From Filobacillus milosensis (GTDB lineage Bacteria > Bacillota > Bacilli > Bacillales > Alkalibacillaceae), in the NCBI RefSeq assembly GCF_004402015.1, contig NZ_SOPW01000001.1, positions 248,001 to 312,000 of the forward strand: 64,000 nt of DNA. Reading direction: 5' to 3'. The notes under the pieces were generated by a model that was not told the DNA's origin, made no database searches, and worked only from the letters and a program-made list of their open reading frames with translations. Position 1 is the first letter of the stretch. Every line of letters starts with the position of its first letter. The translations under genes were made by a program, and so were the position numbers. Positions 56,370 to 64,000 of this stretch are shown one piece after another.

Positions 56370-56449
56370 TCATTTTTTTGAAAAAATATGACCAAGTAAT
56401 ACAAACCATAATGGCCGAAGGATTTTATCATTCATCAAAAATAGAAAAG

Positions 56450-56605
56450 TTTCTAGTATTTCGTAAAAGTTTCTAGTAAACACTAAATTCTTTCGAGTAT
56501 TTTGCCCAGTTTGTCTAGTAAATCACTATTTTTGTCTAGTATTTAATCCAGTCTGTCTAATAAGACACCTGTATTTTCTAGTAAACGCCAAAATTTTCTA
56601 GTAAA
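56450..56605. repeat. Phased array of TCTAGTA, 20-21 bp period
   Basis: Eight copies start at 56452, 56472, 56493 (TCGAGTA), 56514, 56535, 56556 (TCTAATA), 56577 and 56597, with gaps of 20, 21, 21, 21, 21, 21 and 20 bp. The cores are mostly preceded by T(T/G)T and followed by AA or TT; the rest of each unit varies. It lies between the GntR-ABC promoter and the exoA promoter. No ORF of note crosses it in either direction; stops break the heptad-like frames. Confidence 0.85.
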
Positions 56606-56636
56606 ACTTGCTTAGTATGAGAAAGGCTTTTTCATA

Positions 56637-56645
56637 TGGTAAAAT
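56637..56645 (+). promoter_or_regulatory. Extended -10 promoter of exoA
   Basis: TGG-TAAAAT (56637-56645), an extended -10 about 34 bp before exoA. There is no good -35 box. Confidence 0.5.
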
Positions 56646-56678
56646 AATGGTCGGTATATAGAGAGGAGCATACATCCT

Positions 56679-57431
56679 ATGAAACTTGTATCTTGGAATG
56701 TAAATGGACTGCGAGCAGCAGTTCGAAAAGGCTTTTTAGATTATTTTAATGAAGTCGATGCTGATATCTTTGCTGTACAAGAAATTAAACTACAGGAAGG
56801 TCAAATAGATTTAGAGCTAGAGGGCTATGAACAATATTGGAATTATGCAGAGAAGAAAGGCTATGCTGGTACGGCTGTTTTCACCAAGAAAACACCGGTT
56901 CAGGTCACTTACGGATTGGATGGTGAATCACACCCTGAAGGCCGTATTATCACATTAGAATTTGAAAACTACTATTTCATCACAGTCTATGTCCCTAATT
57001 CTCAACGATCACTTGCACGCCTCCCGCATCGCATGGAATGGGAAGACCAATTCTATAAATATATTAAGGAATTAGATCAACAAAAACCTGTGATTCTATG
57101 TGGTGATATGAATGTGGCGCACCAGACTATCGATGTAAAAAATGATAAATCCAATCATGGAAACTCAGGCTTCACTGAAGAAGAGCGAGGAAAAATGTCA
57201 CGTTTACTGGACAGTGGATTTATTGATACGTTAAGACACTACCACCCTGACCGAGACGACATTTTTACTTGGTGGTCATACATGAAAACCGTAAGAGAAC
57301 GAAATATCGGATGGAGAATTGATTACTTTATCGTATCTGACAGAATAAAAAATCAACTTCAAGATGCACAAGCTCATACAGACATATATGGAAGTGATCA
57401 TTGTCCGATTTACTTAGGGATTGACATATAA
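56679..57431 (+). CDS. exoA: Exodeoxyribonuclease III/AP endonuclease ExoA
   Basis: A base-excision repair enzyme of 250 residues. Motifs in order are SWNVNGLRA at the start, QEIKLQEGQ (metal Glu), GDMNVAH, and the C-terminal GSDHCPI with the catalytic His. It cuts at abasic sites and removes 3' blocks. Monocistronic, with a terminator. The TCTAGTA array ends 74 bp before its start. Confidence 0.95.
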   Translation: MKLVSWNVNGLRAAVRKGFLDYFNEVDADIFAVQEIKLQEGQIDLELEGYEQYWNYAEKKGYAGTAVFTKKTPVQVTYGLDGESHPEGRIITLEFENYYFITVYVPNSQRSLARLPHRMEWEDQFYKYIKELDQQKPVILCGDMNVAHQTIDVKNDKSNHGNSGFTEEERGKMSRLLDSGFIDTLRHYHPDRDDIFTWWSYMKTVRERNIGWRIDYFIVSDRIKNQLQDAQAHTDIYGSDHCPIYLGIDI

Positions 57432-57475
57432 GGCACTAACGTAAAACTAATAGAATAAACTTTCTAGACTTAAAT

Positions 57476-57509
57476 AGAGTTAACCAATTTATAAAAGTTG
57501 GTTAACTCT
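57476..57509. terminator. Terminator after exoA
   Basis: A perfect 12-bp stem AGAGTTAACCAA and its complement, with a T/A-rich flank; between convergent genes. Confidence 0.82.
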
Positions 57510-57533
57510 ACTATTTTATTATGTATTTATATT

Positions 57534-57701
57534 CTATTCTTTTTCATCTGTTTTCTTTTTAGCCATATAGAAGGCTAATATGACAAGTGGGATAGCAATA
57601 AAAAAAGGTATATTAATATGACTTTGCGTAATTAATGCAAGAAACAATAATACAGCTATACCTATTACAATATACAAACAACCTCTTTCAAAGGTCTCCA
57701 T
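57534..57701 (-). CDS. Small membrane protein, 55 residues
   Basis: The ATG at 57701 with GAAGGGAG about 8 nt before it gives a 55-residue product with two hydrophobic segments (about 9-24 and 29-46) and a KKKTDEKE tail. The ORF could start earlier at 57740, but the RBS supports the later start. No family is recognised. Confidence 0.65.
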   Translation of the reverse strand: METFERGCLYIVIGIAVLLFLALITQSHINIPFFIAIPLVILAFYMAKKKTDEKE

Positions 57702-57767
57702 ACATTCCACTCCCTTCAAAAACAATATATTTTCATCCAAACCTTAATATATCACATTAATTAAAAT

Positions 57768-57796
57768 AGAGAACCTCACAAAAAGTGAGATTCTCT
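57768..57796 (-). terminator. Terminator of the YcdB-SLH gene
   Basis: AGAGAATCTCAC and GTGAGGTTCTCT form a stem around TTTTT on the minus strand, followed by ATTTTAA. Confidence 0.82.
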
Positions 57797-57807
57797 GTTT
57801 TCCTATA

Positions 57808-60042
57808 TTAATACTCTTCCGAAGCCAATAATTTCGCTAATCTCAAGGATGAAACCGCTAGCTGAGCATATGTGACTTCTTGTTTTGGTAAGATATTGCC
57901 TTTGTAGTCTTTTGATATTAACCCTAATGAATCAGCAATCACAACATAACCTTTCAATTCTTTGCTGATGTCTTGTTCATCACTAAAGTCATAATTAAAG
58001 ATATCGTGCATTTTAGCAACTGAGTCAAGTTCTAAAGCACGAACATACCAGAATGCTAAATTTTCACGTGTCATCTTTTCGTCCACATCAAAGGTTGATT
58101 GTTCCGCATCTAGAATTCCTCTTCGAAGTGATTCCATGACGATATTGTAAAGTGGATGGTCATGACCAATGTTCTCAAATGGTGTAGGTTCAGCATCTTC
58201 AGGGGCAGGTCCACTATAAACTCTATCAATAGATTTAGTTAGAATTTCTAAAGCCTCACCCCTAGTAACCACTTGATCACCATCAAATTGTTCTGGACCT
58301 TCAATTTCCAATATTTGGTTACTAATTAAAAAGTTAAGCTCTTCTTCTGCCCATGGATGACTGACTGTTTGGTCTTCATCCTTCTGGCCATATGGTCTTG
58401 TATTTTTCCAATCACCTGTTACGGCATTATAAAAAGAACTATCATAATCTCTTAAATAGCTTAATTTGTACTGTAATACTTTTTCTTCAGTATCTCTTAT
58501 ATCATAAGGCTCTTCTGTGACATAAAATAATTCTAAGTCGAGTTTATCCTTAATATCTTCTAAAGCTTTTTCTTCACCTACAACTTGATCAAGTGATGGC
58601 CATTGTTCTACATTCGTGTGTCGGATTGACAAATGTAACAATTTTCCATTCTCTTTAGAGACATCAACTCTTATATAGTTACCACTCACAAGAATTCCGT
58701 CTTTGATTCTTTGGAAAATGAAATGATATTCAGGACTATCATCTCGATTTACATTATCTGACACTCTAGGATATACGTATTGTTCCATATTAGAAAAAGC
58801 AAATTTATTAATATAGTCAGTAGCTAAATCTAATGCTTCTTCTTGGGATACATTAACATCCACTTCTTCTTCTGGGTTATAACTTCTTGCTCGAGAAAAG
58901 CGCTGTAGTTCTCCTGTGTTTTTGTTTATTTGAATCGAAGAGCCATGCCCTCCATTTTGCGAGTGATACATATAACGAATATCATAGACTTCAATTCCAT
59001 CTACCTCTCGTTCCATTACACCATCGATTCTTAATTCTACGCCTTCTTCATCAGTTGCTAGTAATTCTTCTGCTAATGATCTAGCTTCATCTTTCGTTAA
59101 AGGATTAGGATTTTTTGAACTCTTTGGTAACTGCTTGAGTTCTTCTGACTCAGGAAGCTCGTCTACATATTCGCCATTAACATAGTACTGACCATTTTTC
59201 GCTGATAAACCTCTAATCATAGGCGTTTCACGGTAGGTTAAATATGCAGTTTCTTCTCTAGTGTTGTAATCTCTGTGAATTAAATACTGTAACTCAACAT
59301 TTATTTGAGCTTTTAATTCGGATAGAAGTTCACTCTTAGACATCAAGTTACTAGTAGATTCATAGTCAACCTCTCCCATATAACGAGGTCCTCTATACTG
59401 AGTAATTTCTCCATTACCTAAAACTGTGACGCTAATCGATTGATTTTGAATTGGAATACCGTCTTTTAACTTATTAAAAGAAAAACGATACTCGATTGGT
59501 TCTGTTAATGGTCTATTGTAACTAAAGTAATAAGAATTATTCTGCTCATTTAATTCATATTCTCCTTTTAAATCAACCTTTTTCAAGAATTCTTTTGCTA
59601 ACTTTTCTGCTTCCTCTTCCGAAACCTTAGGTGGGAAGAGTGCATCTGATTCATTTCGTGGATGGTAATAATATCTGTTAAGTTCTAACTCTTCACCAAC
59701 AAATTCAAAACTTATGTGGGAAGGGTTCTTTTGACTACGATCATAATATACAAGATTATATCTTTCACTATAGTCTCTTTCACCAGGAAAACGATGATTA
59801 AATTCTAAACGGAAATATTCTTCTTTTGCTGACTTGTATTTTGGAAAAATTTCTTTGACTCTCTCAATTAATTGCTCCAATGAGACTGAGTCTTCATTCG
59901 CTACCTGATTGTTTTCTCTCTTTTGCTCTTCACTGCTGTCTGACTGAGGCGTCCCACTTTCTTCTGCATGTAATGTAGGTGCAATTCCAGTAAATATCAT
60001 AGATGTTGATAGAATTAATGCTGATACCTTTCTCAATTTCAT
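57808..60042 (-). CDS. Secreted YcdB/YcdC-like protein with SLH repeats
   Basis: A 744-residue exported protein. A signal peptide (about 1-26, ending HAEES) is followed by a polar linker, then a long region with YcdB/YcdC (PepSY-like) repeats, seen as recurring SxEEAxxLAxxFL and YxFxRxxxGI(P/L)xxxxxI motifs. The last 170 residues hold three SLH modules, which attach proteins to secondary cell-wall polymer. The ATG at 60042 follows AAGGGGG. It is monocistronic. YcdB-type repeats are suspected protease inhibitors or regulators; the role here is unknown. Confidence 0.85.
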   Translation of the reverse strand: MKLRKVSALILSTSMIFTGIAPTLHAEESGTPQSDSSEEQKRENNQVANEDSVSLEQLIERVKEIFPKYKSAKEEYFRLEFNHRFPGERDYSERYNLVYYDRSQKNPSHISFEFVGEELELNRYYYHPRNESDALFPPKVSEEEAEKLAKEFLKKVDLKGEYELNEQNNSYYFSYNRPLTEPIEYRFSFNKLKDGIPIQNQSISVTVLGNGEITQYRGPRYMGEVDYESTSNLMSKSELLSELKAQINVELQYLIHRDYNTREETAYLTYRETPMIRGLSAKNGQYYVNGEYVDELPESEELKQLPKSSKNPNPLTKDEARSLAEELLATDEEGVELRIDGVMEREVDGIEVYDIRYMYHSQNGGHGSSIQINKNTGELQRFSRARSYNPEEEVDVNVSQEEALDLATDYINKFAFSNMEQYVYPRVSDNVNRDDSPEYHFIFQRIKDGILVSGNYIRVDVSKENGKLLHLSIRHTNVEQWPSLDQVVGEEKALEDIKDKLDLELFYVTEEPYDIRDTEEKVLQYKLSYLRDYDSSFYNAVTGDWKNTRPYGQKDEDQTVSHPWAEEELNFLISNQILEIEGPEQFDGDQVVTRGEALEILTKSIDRVYSGPAPEDAEPTPFENIGHDHPLYNIVMESLRRGILDAEQSTFDVDEKMTRENLAFWYVRALELDSVAKMHDIFNYDFSDEQDISKELKGYVVIADSLGLISKDYKGNILPKQEVTYAQLAVSSLRLAKLLASEEY

Positions 60043-60119
60043 TCCATTTCCCCCTTTTACTAAAACTGTAAATATTATAACATAACTTTTATTAAATTTT
60101 ACCAACTTTTATAATTTTT

Positions 60120-60157
60120 AACACAAAAAAACAGAGACCATTTCAAGCCCCTGCTGT
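60120..60157 (-). terminator. Weak terminator after DUF817 gene
   Basis: On the minus strand an imperfect hairpin (ACAGCAGGGGC with GGTCTCTGT) is followed by TTTTTTT. Confidence 0.45.
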
Positions 60158-60164
60158 ATTCATT

Positions 60165-60980
60165 TTATAAAACATTTTTATTTAGATTGTGTTCACCACT
60201 TTTCTTATCACTCTTTATAAAACCATCACCTTTAATAAGTTTCAGTTGAGCAATAATGATAAAACTTACTACAACAAGTAAAAACCACGAGCTAATTTTA
60301 CCTACATGGACTAACTCCCACGTATCACCCTGATTGGGGTAACGATAACCATCTAATAACGTAGAAATGTTTTCAGCAATCCAAATAAACAGGCCAATGA
60401 GGAAAAACGAAACTGACATTGGCATCCGATACCATTCAGCATTCACTTTAAAATAAACAATTGTCTGAGCAAAAATAACAAAAAGAGCAACAGTTAAAAT
60501 CCACCTGATATCATAAACAAAATGGTGGGTAAAAAAGTTCAAATAGATGCCTGCTCCAAGAGGAAATGTCCAAAAAAAATGCGGCCATTTTTTAATTTTT
60601 AAATCTAAGCGCCGCCAAGCTTGAACCATATAGCTTAAAACGCTTGCATACATAAACCCCGCATATAAAGGTACACCTGCAATTTTTGTGTAAGATTCAC
60701 CCGGATAACTCCAAGAACCCATATGTACTTTATATATTTCTAATACAATTCCTAGTAAATGAAATAGCGTAATGACTTTCAATTCATCCATGGTTTCCAT
60801 ACCAGTCTTAACCATCACAAATTGAATAACTAAACAAATGATTAAAATCACATCATAACGAGGTATTCCAGGTATAGATACAACTTGCGTTAACGCCAAT
60901 GTAATAAAAATTAACCCAGGAAATAGACAGGATAGAGCTTGTTGGTAGCCGAAATGATAGAGTTGTTTAATGAAGTGCAT
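60165..60980 (-). CDS. DUF817-family membrane protein
   Basis: A 271-residue polytopic protein with about eight membrane segments. Family features include MGSWSYP, GVPLYAGFMYASVLSY and WIAENISTLLDGYRYPNQ. B. subtilis YoaT belongs to the same family. The function is unknown. The ATG at 60980 has AAGGAGAATC upstream. Confidence 0.88.
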   Translation of the reverse strand: MHFIKQLYHFGYQQALSCLFPGLIFITLALTQVVSIPGIPRYDVILIICLVIQFVMVKTGMETMDELKVITLFHLLGIVLEIYKVHMGSWSYPGESYTKIAGVPLYAGFMYASVLSYMVQAWRRLDLKIKKWPHFFWTFPLGAGIYLNFFTHHFVYDIRWILTVALFVIFAQTIVYFKVNAEWYRMPMSVSFFLIGLFIWIAENISTLLDGYRYPNQGDTWELVHVGKISSWFLLVVVSFIIIAQLKLIKGDGFIKSDKKSGEHNLNKNVL

Positions 60981-61121
60981 GAATGATTCTCCTTAAAAAT
61001 TCAAAATCAGATACTATAAAAACTTCTATAGAATAAGTGGATTTCCTTTATTATGAAGGAAATTGTATACCAACAATTGAACTTAAGATCTAAGAGATTT
61101 CTAGAGAGGAAGTTAATTCAC

Positions 61122-61523
61122 ATGGGAACCGGATACGGCATTCGATGCCAGTCATGCTTCTATTCAAATGAATTTTTATTAGGCGTTGGAGGGGATTATA
61201 CCCCCTTTATAGATTATGAATTTAATATTTTACACCCAAAAACTCGAGAACAAGTTAAAAGAGTGATTGGTGGCTCACCTATTCATGATATAAACTATGA
61301 ATATGAATTGCTCTCGTGCTTAAAGTGTCAGCACTTATATAGTCGCCCTATAATGGAAATCAAATATGACAGAGATGAAAAATTTACAACTAATAAAAAC
61401 TGCAGCAAATGTAAAGGCAAAGGTAAAATTATTTCCAATATAGAAATAGATATTAATCAACTGAAATGTCCTGGTTGTAAAAGAAAGAAATTAGAAATCA
61501 ACTCACATATCATGTGGGACTAA
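61122..61523 (+). CDS. Zinc-ribbon protein with four CxxC motifs
   Basis: A 133-residue protein. CxxC pairs occur as CQSC, CLKC, CSKC and CPGC; they probably form two zinc ribbons. A GC-x-G pattern (CKGKGKI) recalls DnaJ-type zinc fingers. The ATG at 61122 is chosen for AGAGAGGAAG upstream and because the protein then starts just before the first zinc motif. Alone between two unrelated genes; no function is recognised. Confidence 0.7.
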   Translation: MGTGYGIRCQSCFYSNEFLLGVGGDYTPFIDYEFNILHPKTREQVKRVIGGSPIHDINYEYELLSCLKCQHLYSRPIMEIKYDRDEKFTTNKNCSKCKGKGKIISNIEIDINQLKCPGCKRKKLEINSHIMWD

Positions 61524-61693
61524 TAGAAAAGAAATACATAGCAGGCACCTCTCAATTCATTTTATGACTATGTTTATGCGCCCAGATTGAGAATGTTAAA
61601 TTTATGGATATAAATTTTCAAAAAACTGAAACAAATCGATTTAATGTTCGTCTTATTTATAATATAGAAAATTTTTATAAAGGGGTCTTTTTT

Positions 61694-62140
61694 ATGAAAA
61701 AGTTTATAGCATTTATTTTATTAGTAACATTAATAGGTTTAATGGGATGCAGTAGTGAAGATGAGGAAAGGCTGAGCTTTTTTCAAGAGTATAAGGCGGA
61801 ACAGTATACGATTGAGGATCACGAAAATGCTCCAACATCTGAAGAGATTGCAGAACGAGTCAAACCTTACTTGACTGATGAAGCACTTAAAGAACTAAAA
61901 GCAAGTAAAAAGTTCAACGTAATGCCAGCCTTGGCAGCAAACAGAAACAAAAATATAGAGTTTAGTAACGCTGAATTTAGTAACAAACAAGAAAATGACG
62001 ATGGGTCGATTGATTATGATTATAAATTACAACTGAATGTCTATAATGACAGTGGTTCAGAGCCATTTACCATTGTAGGTGAAGTGACGTTTATAAATAA
62101 AGACGGTGAGATGAAAATCAGTCGGGATCAGGAATCGTAA
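61694..62140 (+). CDS. Predicted lipoprotein, 148 residues
   Basis: A signal peptide with lipobox LMGC (Cys about 19) and a mature domain with features of small stress-related extracellular lipoproteins (YLTDEALKELKASKKF). The ATG at 61694 has AAAGGGGTC before it. A strong terminator follows. The family is not recognised. Confidence 0.78.
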   Translation: MKKFIAFILLVTLIGLMGCSSEDEERLSFFQEYKAEQYTIEDHENAPTSEEIAERVKPYLTDEALKELKASKKFNVMPALAANRNKNIEFSNAEFSNKQENDDGSIDYDYKLQLNVYNDSGSEPFTIVGEVTFINKDGEMKISRDQES

Positions 62141-62142
62141 TA

Positions 62143-62179
62143 AAGAGGAGTCTTTCTATGCGAAAGACTCCTCTTTTTA
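62143..62179. terminator. Terminator between the lipoprotein gene and the aminopropyltransferase gene
   Basis: A perfect 14-bp stem AAGAGGAGTCTTTC and complement with a 5-nt loop, followed by TTTTAT. It serves convergent genes. Confidence 0.93.
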
Positions 62180-63712
62180 TTAATAATATTTCCAGGCCTG
62201 ATTATACAAGCCCATTAATACTGGTCTATTTAAACTATTAACCGGAATGTCGAATGTTTTACCTTCTCTAACAATTGTAGAATCGGCATCTTTACCAAAC
62301 TTAAACAGTGTTGGAACAATATCATTCGTTAAATATTGGGTCTCCACTGGTATATCAATATTATCCAGATTAATTTCATCTCTTGAAGCTAAAGTAAATC
62401 CCCAATTACCAAACGACGGAACATCTAAATGATAGCTCTTGGCTTTTAAACCGGTGGATTTTACCGTTTTATTAATGGTCCAAAAAGCTTCTGTTGCAAA
62501 AATAGGACTGGTAGATTGAATCGAGGTGTACCCTCCTGGCAACAAATGATTCCTAACTAATGAATAAAACTCTCTAGTATACAGCTTGTTCAAAGCTTCA
62601 TTGTTTGGATCAGGTAAATCAACAATGATGACATCGAAGAAATTTTCATTCGTCATCAAATAATGAAACGCTCCATCATTAATAATATTAACTTTTTCAT
62701 TATGTAAAGAGTTATTATTAATACGTGTCAGTTCAGGATGAGTTTTTGCTAGATTGGTCATCTTTTGATCTAAATCAACTAGCGTGATTTTTTTCACACC
62801 CTTATATTTAAGAACTTCCCTAGCAACGATCCCATCGCCACCACCTAAAATCAACACATTTTGGTGGCTTTCAGCTAAAGCCATCGGAACATGGACTAAA
62901 GCTTCATGATAGCGATATTCATCACTTTCAGAGAATTGTAATTGACCATCTAAATATAATCTTGTATCACCCGGATTTTTCGTCAAAATAATTTTCTGGT
63001 ATTTCGTTTTCTCATGATAAACAATCGGGTCAGCATAAAGCTTTTGTTCAAACTTAAACGCCATCCCTTCACCATATAAAAAGCCAAAGATTAAAACAAT
63101 CGTAATCAATACACCACTAAATTGATGCAACTTAGGTCGCTTAAGTTCATGTTTAAATACAAAAGCAATAATTAATGCCACCAAAATATTAATACAAGCG
63201 ACGAAAAAAGCGGTTTTGATTAAACCTAACGTCGGTCTTAAAAGTAAGGCAAACCCAACAGCACCAATTAAACTCCCTGCGTAATCAAAAAACAATACGC
63301 GCGCTGTACTTCTCCCAATCTCTTCTCCCATTGATTGAGCTTTTCTAATTAAGATCGGCAGTTCAATACCTGTTAAGAATCCCGTCACACTAATAACGAT
63401 GTATAAATACATCTGAGCAACATTAACGCCATAATAAGACATACAGAAAAACAAACCTAGAACTGAAAATCCCCCTAAGATCGCAATGAGATATTCAGTT
63501 TGTACAAATCTATTCATTAAAGAGTGTTTGATATACTCACTAAATGCTGCCCCAACACCCATAAACATTAAAAACAATCCAATTGTCATACAATAGAAAA
63601 AAACACTATCCCCAAAGAGATAGCTTCCAGCTGCACCATAAAGTACTTGATAGACAATTCCACATATGGAAACAATAGCTGAAGATAAATAAAGGTAACT
63701 ATGATTGGCCAT
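62180..63712 (-). CDS. Membrane-fused spermidine synthase-like aminopropyltransferase
   Basis: A 510-residue protein. The first 220 residues hold about seven membrane segments; the rest is a spermidine-synthase fold with VLILGGGDGIVAREVLK (the cofactor motif), VDLDQK, and IIVDLPDPN with the Asp of the active site. The ATG at 63712 is chosen for GAGGGAG upstream and overlaps the end of speD by 14 bp. The pair would make a polyamine from decarboxylated SAM; the acceptor is not known. Confidence 0.87.
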   Translation of the reverse strand: MANHSYLYLSSAIVSICGIVYQVLYGAAGSYLFGDSVFFYCMTIGLFLMFMGVGAAFSEYIKHSLMNRFVQTEYLIAILGGFSVLGLFFCMSYYGVNVAQMYLYIVISVTGFLTGIELPILIRKAQSMGEEIGRSTARVLFFDYAGSLIGAVGFALLLRPTLGLIKTAFFVACINILVALIIAFVFKHELKRPKLHQFSGVLITIVLIFGFLYGEGMAFKFEQKLYADPIVYHEKTKYQKIILTKNPGDTRLYLDGQLQFSESDEYRYHEALVHVPMALAESHQNVLILGGGDGIVAREVLKYKGVKKITLVDLDQKMTNLAKTHPELTRINNNSLHNEKVNIINDGAFHYLMTNENFFDVIIVDLPDPNNEALNKLYTREFYSLVRNHLLPGGYTSIQSTSPIFATEAFWTINKTVKSTGLKAKSYHLDVPSFGNWGFTLASRDEINLDNIDIPVETQYLTNDIVPTLFKFGKDADSTIVREGKTFDIPVNSLNRPVLMGLYNQAWKYY

Positions 63713-64000
63713 AAACTTTTTCTCCCTCTTCTGCATAACCTCTCTCTATTTCTCTGTACCTAACTTTAGATGGCTGGAGGATGTTCTCCAGCCATTTAAT
63801 CGCCTTTGAAGGTGAGGTACTTTCACCACAAGTATAACAATCCAACGCACAAAACCCTTTTTCAGGATAAGTGTGAATGGTAAAATGACTTTCAGCTAAT
63901 AAAACGGCTATCGTTACACCTTGTGGTTTAAACGTCTCAATGGCACAAGATAAAACAGTGGCACCCGCTAATTCAGCCCCTTCTTGCATCCATTGTTTAA
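63699..64000 (-). CDS. speD: S-adenosylmethionine decarboxylase proenzyme (5' end outside window)
   Basis: The last 100 residues of a prokaryotic SpeD. The self-cleavage serine is in AESHFTIHTYPE and a conserved TCGESTSP follows. Cleavage forms the pyruvoyl group that decarboxylates SAM, giving the aminopropyl donor for the next gene. The frame stays open to the window edge (KQW before the first internal Met at 63989), so the true start lies beyond 64000. Confidence 0.92.
   Translation of the reverse strand, partial: KQWMQEGAELAGATVLSCAIETFKPQGVTIAVLLAESHFTIHTYPEKGFCALDCYTCGESTSPSKAIKWLENILQPSKVRYREIERGYAEEGEKVYGQS

Noticed and set aside
56450-56605. A repeat peptide coded by the 21-bp array
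   Set aside because: In both directions the frames are broken by stops (for example TAGTGA on the minus strand) and by the two 20-bp spacings; there is no RBS.
56450-56605. CRISPR array
   Set aside because: The repeat core is only 7 bp, the unit is 21 bp, and there are no cas genes in the window.

Overview
The window is a chromosomal segment of a low-GC Gram-positive spore-former of the family Bacillaceae, most likely a salt- or alkali-tolerant genus. Evidence for this: the gene order follows the B. subtilis 'yt' region (thiI, ezrA, refZ, ytsP, rpsD, tyrS, acuABC, motPS, ccpA, aroG, ytxGHJ, murC, ytpR, ytpQ, ytoQ, ytoP, ytzB, ytnP, trmB, ytmP, ytlRQP, ytzE, ytzG, ytgP, ytfP); there is a Na+-type MotPS stator; tyrS has a Tyr-specific T-box; start codons, Shine-Dalgarno sequences and Rho-independent terminators are typical of Bacilli. 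No rRNA, tRNA, CRISPR array, transposase or prophage was seen. The names rest on recognised motifs and on synteny, not on database searches.

Layout. 1-7 kb: thiolation and division genes (thiI, cysteine desulfurase, ezrA, refZ), a free-methionine-sulfoxide reductase, a protein made of ATK(E/D)DL repeats, and rpsD with promoter and long leader. 7-13.9 kb: an amidohydrolase, a small MarR/permease/Cys-pair module with palindromic operators, and a UPF0182 membrane protein. 13.9-18.6 kb: T-box/tyrS and a class A PBP with an Asp/Asn/Gly/Ser tail. 18.7-25.1 kb: acuABC, motPS, ccpA, aroG. 25.2-34.6 kb: an FtsA-like ATPase with a repeat-bearing C-terminus, ytxJ, a GC-rich element, ytxH, ytxG, an M29 aminopeptidase, murC, a nicotinate phosphoribosyltransferase, ytpR and ytpQ. 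34.7-41.4 kb: an EIIC-like membrane protein, a lipoprotein, ytoQ, a second GC-rich palindrome, ytoP, ytzB and a Tat-linked GMC dehydrogenase operon. 41.5-53.1 kb: a VOC pseudogene, a HIT protein, two HAD phosphatases, ytnP, trmB, ytmP, ytlRQP, ytzE, ytzG, murJ and ytfP. 53.2-57.4 kb: a GntR-controlled ABC operon, a phased repeat array and exoA. 57.5-64 kb: an SLH-anchored YcdB-like protein, DUF817, a zinc-ribbon protein, a lipoprotein, and a polyamine module (membrane aminopropyltransferase plus partial speD).

The most unusual items are: (i) eight copies of a TCTAGTA core spaced 20-21 bp apart between the GntR-ABC operon and exoA; (ii) a MarR regulator with a CCxxCC motif next to a DUF318/ArsP-type permease and a 46-residue peptide with three Cys-Cys pairs, with matching palindromes before both main genes; (iii) an FtsA-like ATPase carrying five degenerate NG...DGD repeats; (iv) three TGTATTA-N6-TAATACA operators, one inside the spacer of a consensus promoter; (v) a VOC gene interrupted by a single in-frame stop. 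Several loci differ from B. subtilis: acsA is not beside acuA, sftA is not between murC and ytpR, and hisJ and braB are missing from their usual places.
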